Shown piece after piece: positions 42,635 through 52,433 of a stretch of DNA of 64,000 nucleotides; within the stretch, counting starts at the first letter, position 1, and each line of letters begins with the position of its first letter. The stretch is from Phytopseudomonas argentinensis. GTDB taxonomy: Bacteria > Pseudomonadota > Gammaproteobacteria > Pseudomonadales > Pseudomonadaceae. The stretch is from the NCBI RefSeq assembly GCF_900113905.1, contig NZ_FORC01000003.1:372001-436000 (forward strand), read 5' to 3'. The translations under genes and the position numbers were made by a program. Below the pieces are notes generated by a model. It made no database searches. It saw nothing but the letters and a program-made list of their open reading frames with translations, and was not told where the DNA came from.

Positions 42635-43647
42635 ACCAGCTTTCCACCGCGCAAGACCGCGCCCTCGGCGCCTTCCACGGGCTGGCACTGGGCGACGCGC
42701 TCGGCATGCCGACCCAGTCGCTGTCACGCGAGCAGATCCGCGCACGCTACGGCCGTATCGAAGGCCTGATCGCTGCCGATGCCGATCAACCCATCGCGCC
42801 GAACATGCCGGCGGGCGCCATTACCGACGATACCGAGCAGGCGATACTGGTAGGCGAACTGCTGGATGCCGGCCAGGGCCGTATCGAACCCGCCGTGCTC
42901 GCACGAAGCCTGATCGACTGGGAGGCGGCCATGCGCGCCAAGGGCTCCCAGGACCTGCTCGGCCCCTCGACCAAGCGCGCCATCGAGATGATTCTTGCCG
43001 GCGCCAGCCCGGAACAGGCCGGGCGCTTCGGCACCACCAATGGCGCGGCGATGCGCATTGCCCCGGTGGGCATCGCCGCCGACGTGCGTGACCCCGAGCG
43101 TTTCATGCAGCAGGTGCTGCAGGCCTGCCAGGTAACCCACAACACCGGCCTGGGCATCGCCAGCGCGGCTGCCGTGGCGGCGGTGGTATCGGCAGGTATC
43201 AATGGCGACAACCTGGCCAGTGCCCTGGACAGCGGAATCGCAGCGGCTCGCCAAGGCCAGCAGCTCGGCCATTGGGTGGCCGGCGGCGATATCGCCGCAC
43301 GCATCGAGTGGACAGCGCGACTCTGCGCCGACGCCGCCCCCGAAGCACTGCCCGACTTGATCTACGAGGTGATCGGCACCTCGGTGGCCTCCCAGGAATC
43401 GGTGGTCGCCGCGTTCGCCCTGGCACGCGCCGTGGCCAACGACCAGCTGGCGCCGTACCAGGCCCTGTGCATGGCCGCCAGCCTGGGTGGCGACACCGAC
43501 ACCATCGCCGCCGTGCTTGGCGCCATGCTCGGCGCCGCCTTTGGCCTGGACGCGTGGCCGCGGGAGGCGCTGGCGCAGGTCTGCACGGTCAGCCAGATCG
43601 ACCTGGCGCCCCTGACCCACAGGCTGCTGGCCTTGCGAACGCTCTGA
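42631..43647 (+). CDS. ADP-ribosylglycohydrolase-fold protein
   Basis: A 338-residue protein of the ADP-ribosylglycohydrolase fold. The metal-binding motifs are present: TDDTEQAI near residue 67 and GGDTDTIAAVLGAMLGA near 287. These bind two metal ions and cleave N- or O-glycosidic ribosyl bonds. GTG start at 42631, coupled to the GntR gene. With the NCS1 permease and PfkB kinase downstream, the likely role is hydrolysis of an imported nucleoside-like compound (as proposed for YegU-type proteins), not protein de-ADP-ribosylation. That is context inference. Confidence 0.9.
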   Translation: MNQLSTAQDRALGAFHGLALGDALGMPTQSLSREQIRARYGRIEGLIAADADQPIAPNMPAGAITDDTEQAILVGELLDAGQGRIEPAVLARSLIDWEAAMRAKGSQDLLGPSTKRAIEMILAGASPEQAGRFGTTNGAAMRIAPVGIAADVRDPERFMQQVLQACQVTHNTGLGIASAAAVAAVVSAGINGDNLASALDSGIAAARQGQQLGHWVAGGDIAARIEWTARLCADAAPEALPDLIYEVIGTSVASQESVVAAFALARAVANDQLAPYQALCMAASLGGDTDTIAAVLGAMLGAAFGLDAWPREALAQVCTVSQIDLAPLTHRLLALRTL

Positions 43648-43714
43648 ACCCCATGGGTGGCCGCCCATGCGGTCACCCAGCCCTGCCAACAACAACTATC
43701 GCAGGAGTTACGCC

Positions 43715-45178
43715 ATGCGCGCATCCGAACAGGTGGGCCAGCTGGAAACCCGCGGCATCGAGCCGGTACCCGAGCATGAGTGCAACGGGCACCCGTTGCA
43801 GCTGTTCTGGGTCTGGTTCGCGGCCAATATCAGCATCCTCGGCTTGCCGCTGGGCGCCACCCTGATCGCCTTTCAGGGCCTGTCGATCTGGCAGGCGCTG
43901 GTCGTCGCCATCCTCGGGGCCGGCGGCTCCTTCGCCATCGTCGGGCTGCTGTCGATCGCCGGTCGCCGAGGTCGCGCGCCGAGCCTGACGCTGTCGCGGG
44001 CGATCTTTGGCATGCGCGGCAATATCGGCCCGACCCTGGTGTCGCTCGGCTCGCGCCTGGGCTGGGAGACGGTCAACACCACCACGGCGGCCTTCGTGCT
44101 GCTGTCGCTGGTGTCGATCATTCAGGGCACGCCCGTCGAGGCCAAGTCCGCCCCCTTTCTCACCCTGCTGTTCATCGGCCTGTTCGTGCTGCTGACCCTG
44201 TGCGTCTCCGGCCTTGGCCATGCCACCCTGCTGGTGATCCAGAAGTGGGCGACCTGGGTATTCGGCGCGCTGAACCTGGTGGTAGGCGGCTTTCTTGCCC
44301 TGCATATCGACTGGGCACTGGTGTGGGCAGCCACTCCGGCGCCAATGTCCGCCGTGCTGATCGGCGTCGGTACCATGGCCGCCGGCACCGGCATCGGCTG
44401 GGCCAATGCCGGGGCCGACATGTCGCGCTACCAGCACAGGAGCGTTCGCGCGGCCGGGCTGGTGGCCTCCGCGGCCTTTGGCGCGGGGATCCCGCTGGTG
44501 CTGCTGATCACCCTCGGTGGCCTGATCTCGGTGGGCAACGACCACCTGGCCTCGGCGACCGACCCCATCGTGGCGATTCGCGAACTGTTGCCGACCTGGA
44601 TGGCCGTGCCCTACCTGATCACCGCTTTCGGCGGCCTGCTGCTGTCCAACAACCTGTCGGTGTATTCCGCGGGCCTCACCACCCTGACCCTCGGCCTCAA
44701 GGTCAAGCGGGTCTACGCCGTGGTGGTGGATATCGTGGTGATCTTTATCGGCTCGATCTACTTCATGCTGATCGCCGAGAGCTTCTACGGGCCGTTCATC
44801 ACCTTCATCTCCATGCTGGCCGTGCCGATCACCGCCTGGGTGGGTATCTTCCTGGTCGACCTGCGCCATCGTCAGCGCTATGAACCGGCCGACCTGATGA
44901 ACGTCAGCCCGAGCAGCGCCTACTGGTACGCCGGTGGCGTGGAGTGGCGCGCGCTGGGTGCCTGGGCGCTGGCGATCGTGCTGGGCTTCAGCTTCACCAC
45001 GGTGAAGATCGGCGCCGACAACGTGCTGTTCCAGGGCTGGCTGGCCGATTCCTGGTTCGGCCAGAACGGTCTGGGCTGGATCGTCACCTTCGTCGTCGCC
45101 GGCGGCCTCTATGGGCTGCTGGGCGGCTGCCGTGACCGCCGCGCCGCCGTGACTCATGAGGCCGTCCATGGCCGCTAG
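43715..45178 (+). CDS. NCS1-family permease (cytosine/purine type)
   Basis: A 487-residue inner-membrane permease of the nucleobase:cation symporter-1 family, about 12 hydrophobic segments. ANISILGLPLGATLIAFQGL near the N-terminus, GWANAGADMSRYQHRSVR in the middle and GGLLLSNNLSVYSAGLTTLT are typical. GCAGGAG precedes the start. It sits between the ADP-ribosylglycohydrolase and PfkB genes, where E. coli yegT encodes an MFS nucleoside transporter. The cargo is probably a nucleobase- or nucleoside-like molecule. Confidence 0.9.
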   Translation: MRASEQVGQLETRGIEPVPEHECNGHPLQLFWVWFAANISILGLPLGATLIAFQGLSIWQALVVAILGAGGSFAIVGLLSIAGRRGRAPSLTLSRAIFGMRGNIGPTLVSLGSRLGWETVNTTTAAFVLLSLVSIIQGTPVEAKSAPFLTLLFIGLFVLLTLCVSGLGHATLLVIQKWATWVFGALNLVVGGFLALHIDWALVWAATPAPMSAVLIGVGTMAAGTGIGWANAGADMSRYQHRSVRAAGLVASAAFGAGIPLVLLITLGGLISVGNDHLASATDPIVAIRELLPTWMAVPYLITAFGGLLLSNNLSVYSAGLTTLTLGLKVKRVYAVVVDIVVIFIGSIYFMLIAESFYGPFITFISMLAVPITAWVGIFLVDLRHRQRYEPADLMNVSPSSAYWYAGGVEWRALGAWALAIVLGFSFTTVKIGADNVLFQGWLADSWFGQNGLGWIVTFVVAGGLYGLLGGCRDRRAAVTHEAVHGR

Positions 45179-46100
45179 GTTGCTGTACACCGGCCAGGTG
45201 ATCGTCGATCTGGTGATGGGCGTCAGCGCTCTGCCAGCCGCGGGCCAGGATGTATTGGCCAGCAGCGCCGCCTTCGAAGTGGGCGGTGGCTTCAACGTGA
45301 TGGCGGCTGCCGCACGTAACGGCCTGAGCACCTGCTACCTGGGCCGTCACGGCGTTGGCCGCTTCGGCGACATGGCGCGTCAGGCCATGCAGGCGGAAGG
45401 CATCGAATGCCGCCTGGCGCCAAGTGGCGGCGGTGATACCGGCCTGTGCGTTGCCCTGACCGATGCCAGCGCCGAGCGCTCGTTCGTCACCCACGTCGGT
45501 GCCGAAGGCGTGCTGCAAGCCGAGGACCTGCAGCAAGAAACCGCCACGGCCACAGACTGGGTAATGGTCAGCGGCTACAGCCTGCTGCATGCCGGCAAGG
45601 CAGCCGCGCTGCTGGCCTGGCTGCAGCAGGGCGGCGCGGCCGGCGCCCTGGTCTTCGACCCCGGCCCGCTGGCCTGCAACCCGGATATCCCGGGCGCCGA
45701 GCAGTTGCTGGAGCGCCTGGCGATATGGAGCAGCAATCGAGAGGAGGCCCTGCAGTTCACCGCTACCGACAGCCTGGAGCAGGCCCTGCAGCGCCTGACG
45801 GCGCGGCTGCCGGAAAATGCACTGGTGATTCTGCGCGACGGCCCGCGGGGCTGTTGGCTGGCCCGGGGTGACTGGCGCCTGCAGGTGCCGGGCTTTGCCG
45901 TAGAAGCGGTGGACACCAATGGCGCCGGCGATGCCCATATCGGCGTATTCCTGGCCAGCCTGGCCGCCGGATTGCCCGAGCCAACCGCCGCCGCGCACGC
46001 CAATGCCGCGGCAGCCATTGCGGTCACCCGCCACGGCCCGGCGACCTGCCCGTCAGCGGGTGAACTCGAAGCCTTTGTGGCCAAGCAGGCCATGGGCTGA
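45168..46100 (+). CDS. PfkB-family carbohydrate kinase
   Basis: A 310-residue ribokinase-like kinase. The substrate-binding GGGFNVMAAAARNG is near residues 40-53 and the catalytic signature DTNGAGDAHIGVFLASLAAG near 248-268, with the catalytic aspartate in GAGD. The start at 45168 overlaps the permease gene; GAGG lies upstream. As the last gene of the cluster it would phosphorylate the sugar released by the glycohydrolase, or a nucleoside before cleavage. Confidence 0.92.
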   Translation: MAARLLYTGQVIVDLVMGVSALPAAGQDVLASSAAFEVGGGFNVMAAAARNGLSTCYLGRHGVGRFGDMARQAMQAEGIECRLAPSGGGDTGLCVALTDASAERSFVTHVGAEGVLQAEDLQQETATATDWVMVSGYSLLHAGKAAALLAWLQQGGAAGALVFDPGPLACNPDIPGAEQLLERLAIWSSNREEALQFTATDSLEQALQRLTARLPENALVILRDGPRGCWLARGDWRLQVPGFAVEAVDTNGAGDAHIGVFLASLAAGLPEPTAAAHANAAAAIAVTRHGPATCPSAGELEAFVAKQAMG

Positions 46101-46162
46101 CGCAAGCCCGTCTCGATCTTCAGCTGATCGAAGGCGGGCCGCGCTGGCTCAGCCCTGCCGGG

Positions 46163-46456
46163 TCAGGGCGCCATGCCCTCGACGATGATCACTTCCGAAC
46201 GCGCCGCACCAACGCGGTAGCTGCTCGCCTCCTGGTACGCCGCAGAGCGGTAGCACGCCAGCGCCTGCTCGTACGATTCGAACTCGATCACCACGCTACG
46301 CTGAGGCGTATCACGCCCCTCCTGCGCCTCCGAGCGCCCACCACGGGCGAGAAACTTCCCACCAAAGGCAGCGAACACGGCCGGCGCGCGTTTGGTGTAT
46401 TCGACGTAGCGCTCGGGGTCGGTTACGTCCACGTGCGCGATCCAGTAACCCTTCAT
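46163..46456 (-). CDS. DUF1330 family protein
   Basis: A 97-residue protein of DUF1330, a small ferredoxin-like (dimeric alpha+beta barrel) fold: MKGYWIAHVDVTDPERYVEY, then GGKFLARGGRSE and VVIEFESYEQALACYRSAAY. No catalytic activity is established for the family as far as I know. AAGGAG precedes the start. It is divergent from ribBA, with operator site 2 in the 74-base gap, so both would be controlled together. Confidence 0.87.
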   Translation of the reverse strand: MKGYWIAHVDVTDPERYVEYTKRAPAVFAAFGGKFLARGGRSEAQEGRDTPQRSVVIEFESYEQALACYRSAAYQEASSYRVGAARSEVIIVEGMAP

Positions 46457-46487
46457 GTGGCGACTCCTTTAACTTGATTACGTATTA

Positions 46488-46497
46488 CGGTATACCA
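46488..46497. promoter_or_regulatory. TGGTATACCA-type operator, site 2
   Basis: CGGTATACCA in the context TATTA-core-TAAT, one base away from the perfect core. It lies midway in the 74-base divergent region between the DUF1330 gene and ribBA. Confidence 0.65.
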
Positions 46498-46530
46498 TAA
46501 TTCAAAATTATCCGACCTGCGAGAACCGCC

Positions 46531-47637
46531 ATGCCCTTCCATCCCATCCGTGAACTCATCGATGATTTTCGCCAGGGCAAGATGGTCTTGCTGGTGGACG
46601 ACGAAGACCGCGAGAACGAAGGCGATCTGCTGCTCGCTGCTGAATTCTGCACGCCCCAGGCGATCAACTTCATGGCGCGCGAAGCCCGCGGGCTGATCTG
46701 CCTGACCCTCACCGACGAGCACTGCCAGCGCCTCGGCCTGGAACAGATGGTGCCCAGCAACGGTAGCGTATTTTCCACCGCCTTCACCGTTTCCATCGAA
46801 GCGGCCAGCGGCATCAGCACCGGCATTTCCGCCGCCGACCGTGCCCACACGGTGCTGACCGCCGTGGCGCCGGGCGCAACGGCAGCCGATCTGGTGCAGC
46901 CTGGGCATATCTTCCCGCTGCGCGCCAAGGAAGGTGGCGTGCTGACCCGTGCCGGGCATACCGAAGCCGGCTGCGACCTGGCCCGGCTGGCCGGCGTGAC
47001 GCCCGCCGCGGTGATCGTCGAGGTGATGAACGAGGACGGCAGCATGGCTCGCCGCCCCGAGCTGGAAGCCTTCGCCGCCCTGCACGGCATCAAGATCGGC
47101 ACCATCGCCGACCTGATCCAGTACCGACTGAGCACCGAACACACCATTACACGCATTGGCGAGCGCGAGCTGCCCACCGTGCACGGTGAGTTCCGCCTGA
47201 TTACCTATGAAGACCGCATCGCCGGTGGCGTGCACATGGCCATGGTGATGGGCGACATCCGCCACGACCAGCCGACCCTGGTGCGCGTGCATGCCATCGA
47301 CCCACTGCGCGACCTGGTCGGCGCCGAGTATTCCGGGCCGCGCAGCTGGACGCTGTGGGCCGCCCTGGAGCGCATCGCCGCGGATGGCCAGGGCGTGGTC
47401 GTGGTGCTGGCCAATCACGAATCCTCCCAGGCGCTGCTCGAGCGCGTACCACAACTGACCCAACCGCAACGGCCGTTCAACCGTGGGCAGAGCCGGGTGT
47501 ATTCGGAGGTCGGTACCGGGGCACAGATTCTCCAGGATCTCGGTGTCGGCAAGCTGCGTCACCTGGGCCCGCCGCTCAAGTACGCGGGTCTTGCCGGCTA
47601 CGAGCTGGAAGTGGTGGAAACCGTACCCTTCGAGTGA
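46531..47637 (+). CDS. ribBA: RibBA-like 3,4-dihydroxy-2-butanone-4-phosphate synthase with degenerate second domain
   Basis: A 368-residue protein. The N-terminal 205 residues are a complete DHBP synthase domain (riboflavin pathway, from ribulose 5-phosphate): VDDEDRENEGDL, the RAGHTEAGCDL motif and the tail HGIKIGTIADLI. The C-terminal GTP cyclohydrolase II-like domain lacks the zinc-binding cysteine cluster (it reads VRVHAIDPLRDLVGAEY where active enzymes have C...CDC), so it is probably inactive, as in many pseudomonad RibBA proteins. Being under operator site 2 rather than in a rib cluster suggests a dedicated flavin supply for the regulon. Confidence 0.92.
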   Translation: MPFHPIRELIDDFRQGKMVLLVDDEDRENEGDLLLAAEFCTPQAINFMAREARGLICLTLTDEHCQRLGLEQMVPSNGSVFSTAFTVSIEAASGISTGISAADRAHTVLTAVAPGATAADLVQPGHIFPLRAKEGGVLTRAGHTEAGCDLARLAGVTPAAVIVEVMNEDGSMARRPELEAFAALHGIKIGTIADLIQYRLSTEHTITRIGERELPTVHGEFRLITYEDRIAGGVHMAMVMGDIRHDQPTLVRVHAIDPLRDLVGAEYSGPRSWTLWAALERIAADGQGVVVVLANHESSQALLERVPQLTQPQRPFNRGQSRVYSEVGTGAQILQDLGVGKLRHLGPPLKYAGLAGYELEVVETVPFE

Positions 47638-47694
47638 CGGATGAGCGGCTGTACAAACGCTGCAAGCGGTATGGCAAATTGCTTGCGGAAAGTT

Positions 47695-47704
47695 TGGAAT
47701 ACCA
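47695..47704. promoter_or_regulatory. TGGTATACCA-type operator, site 3
   Basis: TGGAATACCA, one mismatch to the core, followed by TAATATGAT, which could serve as a -10 region. It lies 154 bases before the polyamine-type ABC operon and 57 bases after ribBA. Confidence 0.6.
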
Positions 47705-47858
47705 TAATATGATATCCCTAATGCCAGCCACATTATCGTGTGTCCCGCCGGGCCACCCCGTCTGCAGCACCGGTGATGGCCGCCATTGAAGATCCACTGC
47801 TCCGGTTAAGCGGGCAAACGCTCGCTTGCGCACAAACACAACAAAGAGGGCAAGCAAG

Positions 47859-48884
47859 ATGGTGTTTATCAAAGGTGTTACCTCGGTGCTCGCCGCGAGT
47901 ATTCTGAGTGCTGCAATCACCACCACCGCCTCGGCGGAAACCGTCAATTTCGTCAGCTGGGGCGGTACCACCCAGGATGCGCAGAAAGCCGCCTGGGCCG
48001 ACCCCTTCAGCCGTGACAGCAAGATCACCGTGGTGCAGGACGGCCCCACCGACTACGGCAAGCTCAAGGCGATGGTCGAGAGCGGCAACGTGCAGTGGGA
48101 CGTGGTCGACGTGGAAGCCGACTTCGCCCTGCGCGCCGCCGCCGAAGGCCTGCTCGAGCCGCTGGACTTCAACGTCATCAAGCGCGATCGCATCGACCCG
48201 CGCTTCGTCAACGACCACGGCGTCGGTTCGTTCTTCTTCTCCTTCGTGCTCGGCTACAACGAGGGTGCGGTCGGCGGCAAGAAGCCCGAGGACTGGAGCG
48301 CGCTGTTCGACATCGCCACCTACCCCGGCAAACGCGCCCTGTACAAATGGCCGAGTCCCGGCGTGCTGGAACTGGCCCTGCTGGCCGATGGCGTAGAAAA
48401 GGACAAGCTGTACCCGCTGGACCTGGACCGCGCCTTCAAGAAACTCGACACCATCAAGAAAGACATCGTCTGGTGGGGCGGCGGCGCACAGTCGCAGCAA
48501 CTGCTGGCCTCGGGTGAAGCGAGCATCGGGCAGTTCTGGAATGGCCGTATCCACGCGCTGCAGGAAGACGGCGCACCGGTCGCGGCGAGCTGGAAGCAGA
48601 ACCTGGTGATGGCCGACATGCTGGTCATCCCCAAAGGCGCCAAGAACAAGGAGGCGGCCATGAAGTTCCTGGCTCATTCCAGCAGCGCCAAGGGCCAGGC
48701 CGACTTCTCCAACCTGACCGCATATGCGCCGGTCAACCTGGACAGCGTGGCACGCCTGGACTCGGTGCTGGCAGAGAACCTGCCGACCGCCCACGAGGCT
48801 GACCAGATCACCCTGGACTACGCCTACTGGGCCAAGAACGGCGCGCAGATCGCCACCCGCTGGAACGAATGGCTGGTGAAGTGA
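47859..48884 (+). CDS. ABC transporter substrate-binding protein, polyamine (PotD) type
   Basis: A 341-residue periplasmic protein with a signal peptide (VTSVLAASILSAAITTTASA) and a family-1-like PotD fold: VNFVSWGGTTQDAQKAAWAD at the mature N-terminus, WDVVDVEADFALRAAAEGLL and NLVMADMLVIPKGAKN. The start at 47859 follows AGAGGGCAAGCA. It is the first gene of a four-gene importer operon under operator site 3. PotD-like proteins bind cationic or opine-like compounds; the ligand here is probably the regulon's substrate but cannot be named. Confidence 0.92.
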   Translation: MVFIKGVTSVLAASILSAAITTTASAETVNFVSWGGTTQDAQKAAWADPFSRDSKITVVQDGPTDYGKLKAMVESGNVQWDVVDVEADFALRAAAEGLLEPLDFNVIKRDRIDPRFVNDHGVGSFFFSFVLGYNEGAVGGKKPEDWSALFDIATYPGKRALYKWPSPGVLELALLADGVEKDKLYPLDLDRAFKKLDTIKKDIVWWGGGAQSQQLLASGEASIGQFWNGRIHALQEDGAPVAASWKQNLVMADMLVIPKGAKNKEAAMKFLAHSSSAKGQADFSNLTAYAPVNLDSVARLDSVLAENLPTAHEADQITLDYAYWAKNGAQIATRWNEWLVK

Positions 48885-48885
48885 G

Positions 48886-49794
48886 ATGACCGCGCCCCGC
48901 ACCCCCGAGGTCGGTGCAGCAGACCGTCAGCGTGGCAACGCTGACGGCAACCCGGAACGGGCGGCGCGCTGGCGCGGTGCCCCGTACCTGCTGCCGGCCC
49001 TGCTGTTTCTCGGATTATTCTTCCTGGTGCCGCTGGTCAGCCTGCTGCTGCGCGGCGTGCTGGAACCGGAGCCAGGCCTGGGCAACTACGCCCAACTGTT
49101 CGCCAACTCGGCCTACTCCAAGGTGTTGTTCAACACCTTCGCGGTAGCCGGGCTGGTCACCCTGTTCAGCCTGCTGCTGGGCTTTCCCCTGGCCTGGGCG
49201 ATCACCCTGATGCCCAGTGGCTGGGGCCGCTGGCTGCTGAATATCGTGCTGCTGTCGATGTGGACCAGCCTGCTGGCGCGCACCTACTCGTGGCTGGTGC
49301 TGCTGCAATCTTCGGGGGTGGTCAACAAGTTCCTGATGGGCATCGGCATCATCGATCAACCCCTGGAGATGGTGCACAACCTGACCGGCGTGGTGATCGG
49401 CATGAGCTACATCATGATCCCCTTCATCGTGCTGCCGCTGCAGGCGACCATGAGCGCCATCGACCCGATGGTGTTGCAGGCCGGCTCGATCTGCGGCGCC
49501 AGCCCGTGGCGCAACTTCTTCAAGGTGTTCATTCCGCTGTGTCGGCCGGGCATCTTCAGCGGCGCTCTGATGGTCTTCGTGATGTCCCTCGGTTACTACG
49601 TGACCCCGGCGCTGCTCGGCGGCGCGCAGAACATGATGCTGCCCGAATTCATCATCCAGCAGGTGCAGTCGTTCCTCAACTGGGGCATTGCCAGCGCGGC
49701 CGCAGCCTTGCTGATCCTCATCACCCTGGCGCTGTTCTACGTCTACCTGAAGCTGCAACCGGAATCGCCGGTCGCTTCCAGCACTGCGAGGTAA
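48886..49794 (+). CDS. ABC transporter permease, PotB type
   Basis: A 302-residue inner-membrane permease with a polar N-terminal tail of about 35 residues, then six hydrophobic segments. The EAA loop is recognisable in AGSICGASPWRNFFKVFIPL (about residues 200-220). It starts one base after the binding-protein stop, indicating coupling. It pairs with the PotC-type permease next to it. Confidence 0.92.
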   Translation: MTAPRTPEVGAADRQRGNADGNPERAARWRGAPYLLPALLFLGLFFLVPLVSLLLRGVLEPEPGLGNYAQLFANSAYSKVLFNTFAVAGLVTLFSLLLGFPLAWAITLMPSGWGRWLLNIVLLSMWTSLLARTYSWLVLLQSSGVVNKFLMGIGIIDQPLEMVHNLTGVVIGMSYIMIPFIVLPLQATMSAIDPMVLQAGSICGASPWRNFFKVFIPLCRPGIFSGALMVFVMSLGYYVTPALLGGAQNMMLPEFIIQQVQSFLNWGIASAAAALLILITLALFYVYLKLQPESPVASSTAR

Positions 49795-49800
49795 GCCGCC

Positions 49801-50610
49801 ATGTTGCTGTCACCCAATGCCATGGGTCGTGGCCTGCGCTACGGCCTGACCGCGACCACCGCGCTGATTGCCGTGTTCCTGCTGCTGCCGATCCTGTTCA
49901 TCGTGCTGCTGTCGTTCGGCTCTTCGCAGTGGCTGGTTTTCCCGCCACCGGGCTGGACGCTGAAGTGGTACGGGCAGTTCTTTTCCAACGCCCAGTGGAT
50001 GGACTCGGCCCTGGTCAGCCTCAAGGTGGCCATGCTGACCACCCTGTGCGCCCTGGCCATCGGCCTGCCCAGTGCCTTCGCCCTGGTGCGCGGCAAGTTC
50101 CCGGGTCGTGAGCTGCTGTACGCGCTGTTCACCCTGCCGATGATCGTGCCGCTGGTGATCATCGCCGTGGCCGTGTACGCGTTGTTCCTCAAGCTCGGCT
50201 ACACCGGCACGCTGTTCGCCTTCGTGGTCAGCCACGTGATCGTCGCGCTGCCGTTCACCATCATCTCGATCATCAACTCGCTGAAGCTGTTCGACCAGTC
50301 CATCGAGGATGCCGCGGTGATCTGCGGCGCCACGCACCTGCAGGCCATCGTCAAGGTGACCTTCCCGGCGATTCGCCCGGGCCTGGTCTCCGGTGGGCTG
50401 TTCGCCTTTCTGGTGTCGTGGGACGAGGTGGTGCTCAGCGTGATGATGGCCAGCCCCGGCCTGCAGACGCTACCGGTGAAGATGTGGACGACGCTGCGCC
50501 AGGATCTCACTCCGGTGATCGCCGTCGCCTCGACGCTGCTGATCGCCCTTTCCCTGCTGGTCATGATCATCGCCGCCATTGCACGCCGGCGCGCCGAAGC
50601 CAAAGGCTGA
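49801..50610 (+). CDS. ABC transporter permease, PotC type
   Basis: A 269-residue inner-membrane permease, six hydrophobic segments, with EAA-like loop EDAAVICGATHLQAIVKVTF near residues 167-187 followed by PAIRPGLVSGGLFAF. It is six bases downstream of the first permease, with the ATPase gene 17 bases further on. Confidence 0.92.
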   Translation: MLLSPNAMGRGLRYGLTATTALIAVFLLLPILFIVLLSFGSSQWLVFPPPGWTLKWYGQFFSNAQWMDSALVSLKVAMLTTLCALAIGLPSAFALVRGKFPGRELLYALFTLPMIVPLVIIAVAVYALFLKLGYTGTLFAFVVSHVIVALPFTIISIINSLKLFDQSIEDAAVICGATHLQAIVKVTFPAIRPGLVSGGLFAFLVSWDEVVLSVMMASPGLQTLPVKMWTTLRQDLTPVIAVASTLLIALSLLVMIIAAIARRRAEAKG

Positions 50611-50627
50611 GCGCCGAGGAGAACCCC

Positions 50628-51776
<1,149 letters not shown>

Positions 51777-51828
51777 GTGGTTATGCGATCTGCCTTTGTA
51801 AGGCAGTCGGCATAGCCGACGCCTAAAC

Positions 51829-51873
51829 CTGTGGGAGCGGGCGGGGACGCCTAGTCCATGCCCGCTCCCACAA
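51829..51873. repeat. REP-like element (near-perfect palindrome)
   Basis: TGTGGGAGCGGGCGGGGACG, then CCTAGTCCATGCCCGCTCCC. The arms GTGGGAGCGGGC and GCCCGCTCCCAC are exact complements. It is the reverse of the 24092 and 29375 form. Confidence 0.65.
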
Positions 51874-52109
51874 GTGGTTATCCCTGGCAGCCCCTGGGGT
51901 GGGCGACACCTCCCCGTCCACTGCTCCAAAGTCGCAAGGCCCCAACCGTTACACCGCCCCCGGCCGAGTGGTACCGCTTTTCCCACACAACACCTGCGCG
52001 CCCAGCCCATTACATTGCCGCCGCCCGCTCCAGCGCCTCCGGCAATCTGGAGCACATCTTGCAATGTGCCATCACAATACGGGGTCGCGGCATGTGGCCG
52101 GGCCGGTAA

Positions 52110-52262
52110 CCAGAAGTGTCTTTATCGTCGGTCAACCTCGGTGCCTCGGCGCTGCTCGACCCCAAGCTCGCAAAAAACCAGCCGGGCGCCCGCAATGCCG
52201 GGCAGACCACCCTCAACTTCAAATACTGGCGCCTCAACGGCGAGCGCATCGCTGAGCGCTGA
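52110..52262 (+). pseudogene. Possible decayed coding remnant
   Basis: A 50-codon open stretch without a good start, reading ...SLSSVNLGASALLDPKLAKN, then QPGARNAGQTTLNFKYWRLN and GERIAER before a stop. The composition looks like the C-terminal end of a real protein, not random GC-rich sequence. Frames upstream are interrupted. I do not recognise the family. It lies in the 657-base gap 51777-52433, which otherwise contains only a REP-like element and operator site 4. Confidence 0.3.
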
Positions 52263-52338
52263 TATGCCTGGCAGGCCGCCAGGAACTGACGCTTTTCGAC
52301 AAGAGGGCCTCTGGTACTCGCCAAAGTATTTTATATTA

Positions 52339-52348
52339 TGGTATACCA
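52339..52348. promoter_or_regulatory. TGGTATACCA operator, site 4
   Basis: A perfect TGGTATACCA core in the context ATTA-core-TAGA. The overlapping TATTAT (52334-52339) could be the -10 of the promoter, so binding would block transcription. It lies 85 bases before the luciferase-like monooxygenase gene. Confidence 0.7.
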
Positions 52349-52433
52349 TAGACCACAAGCCATCTGATCCTGCAGGCGGCCAGTCCCGACAGCGCCTCGC
52401 GCCTGGGGCCTTACAAGAATCGAGGAAAGCGAC

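Noticed and set aside
43673..45331. 552-codon minus-strand open frame
   Set aside because: It is antisense to the NCS1 permease, with no domain and low-complexity composition.
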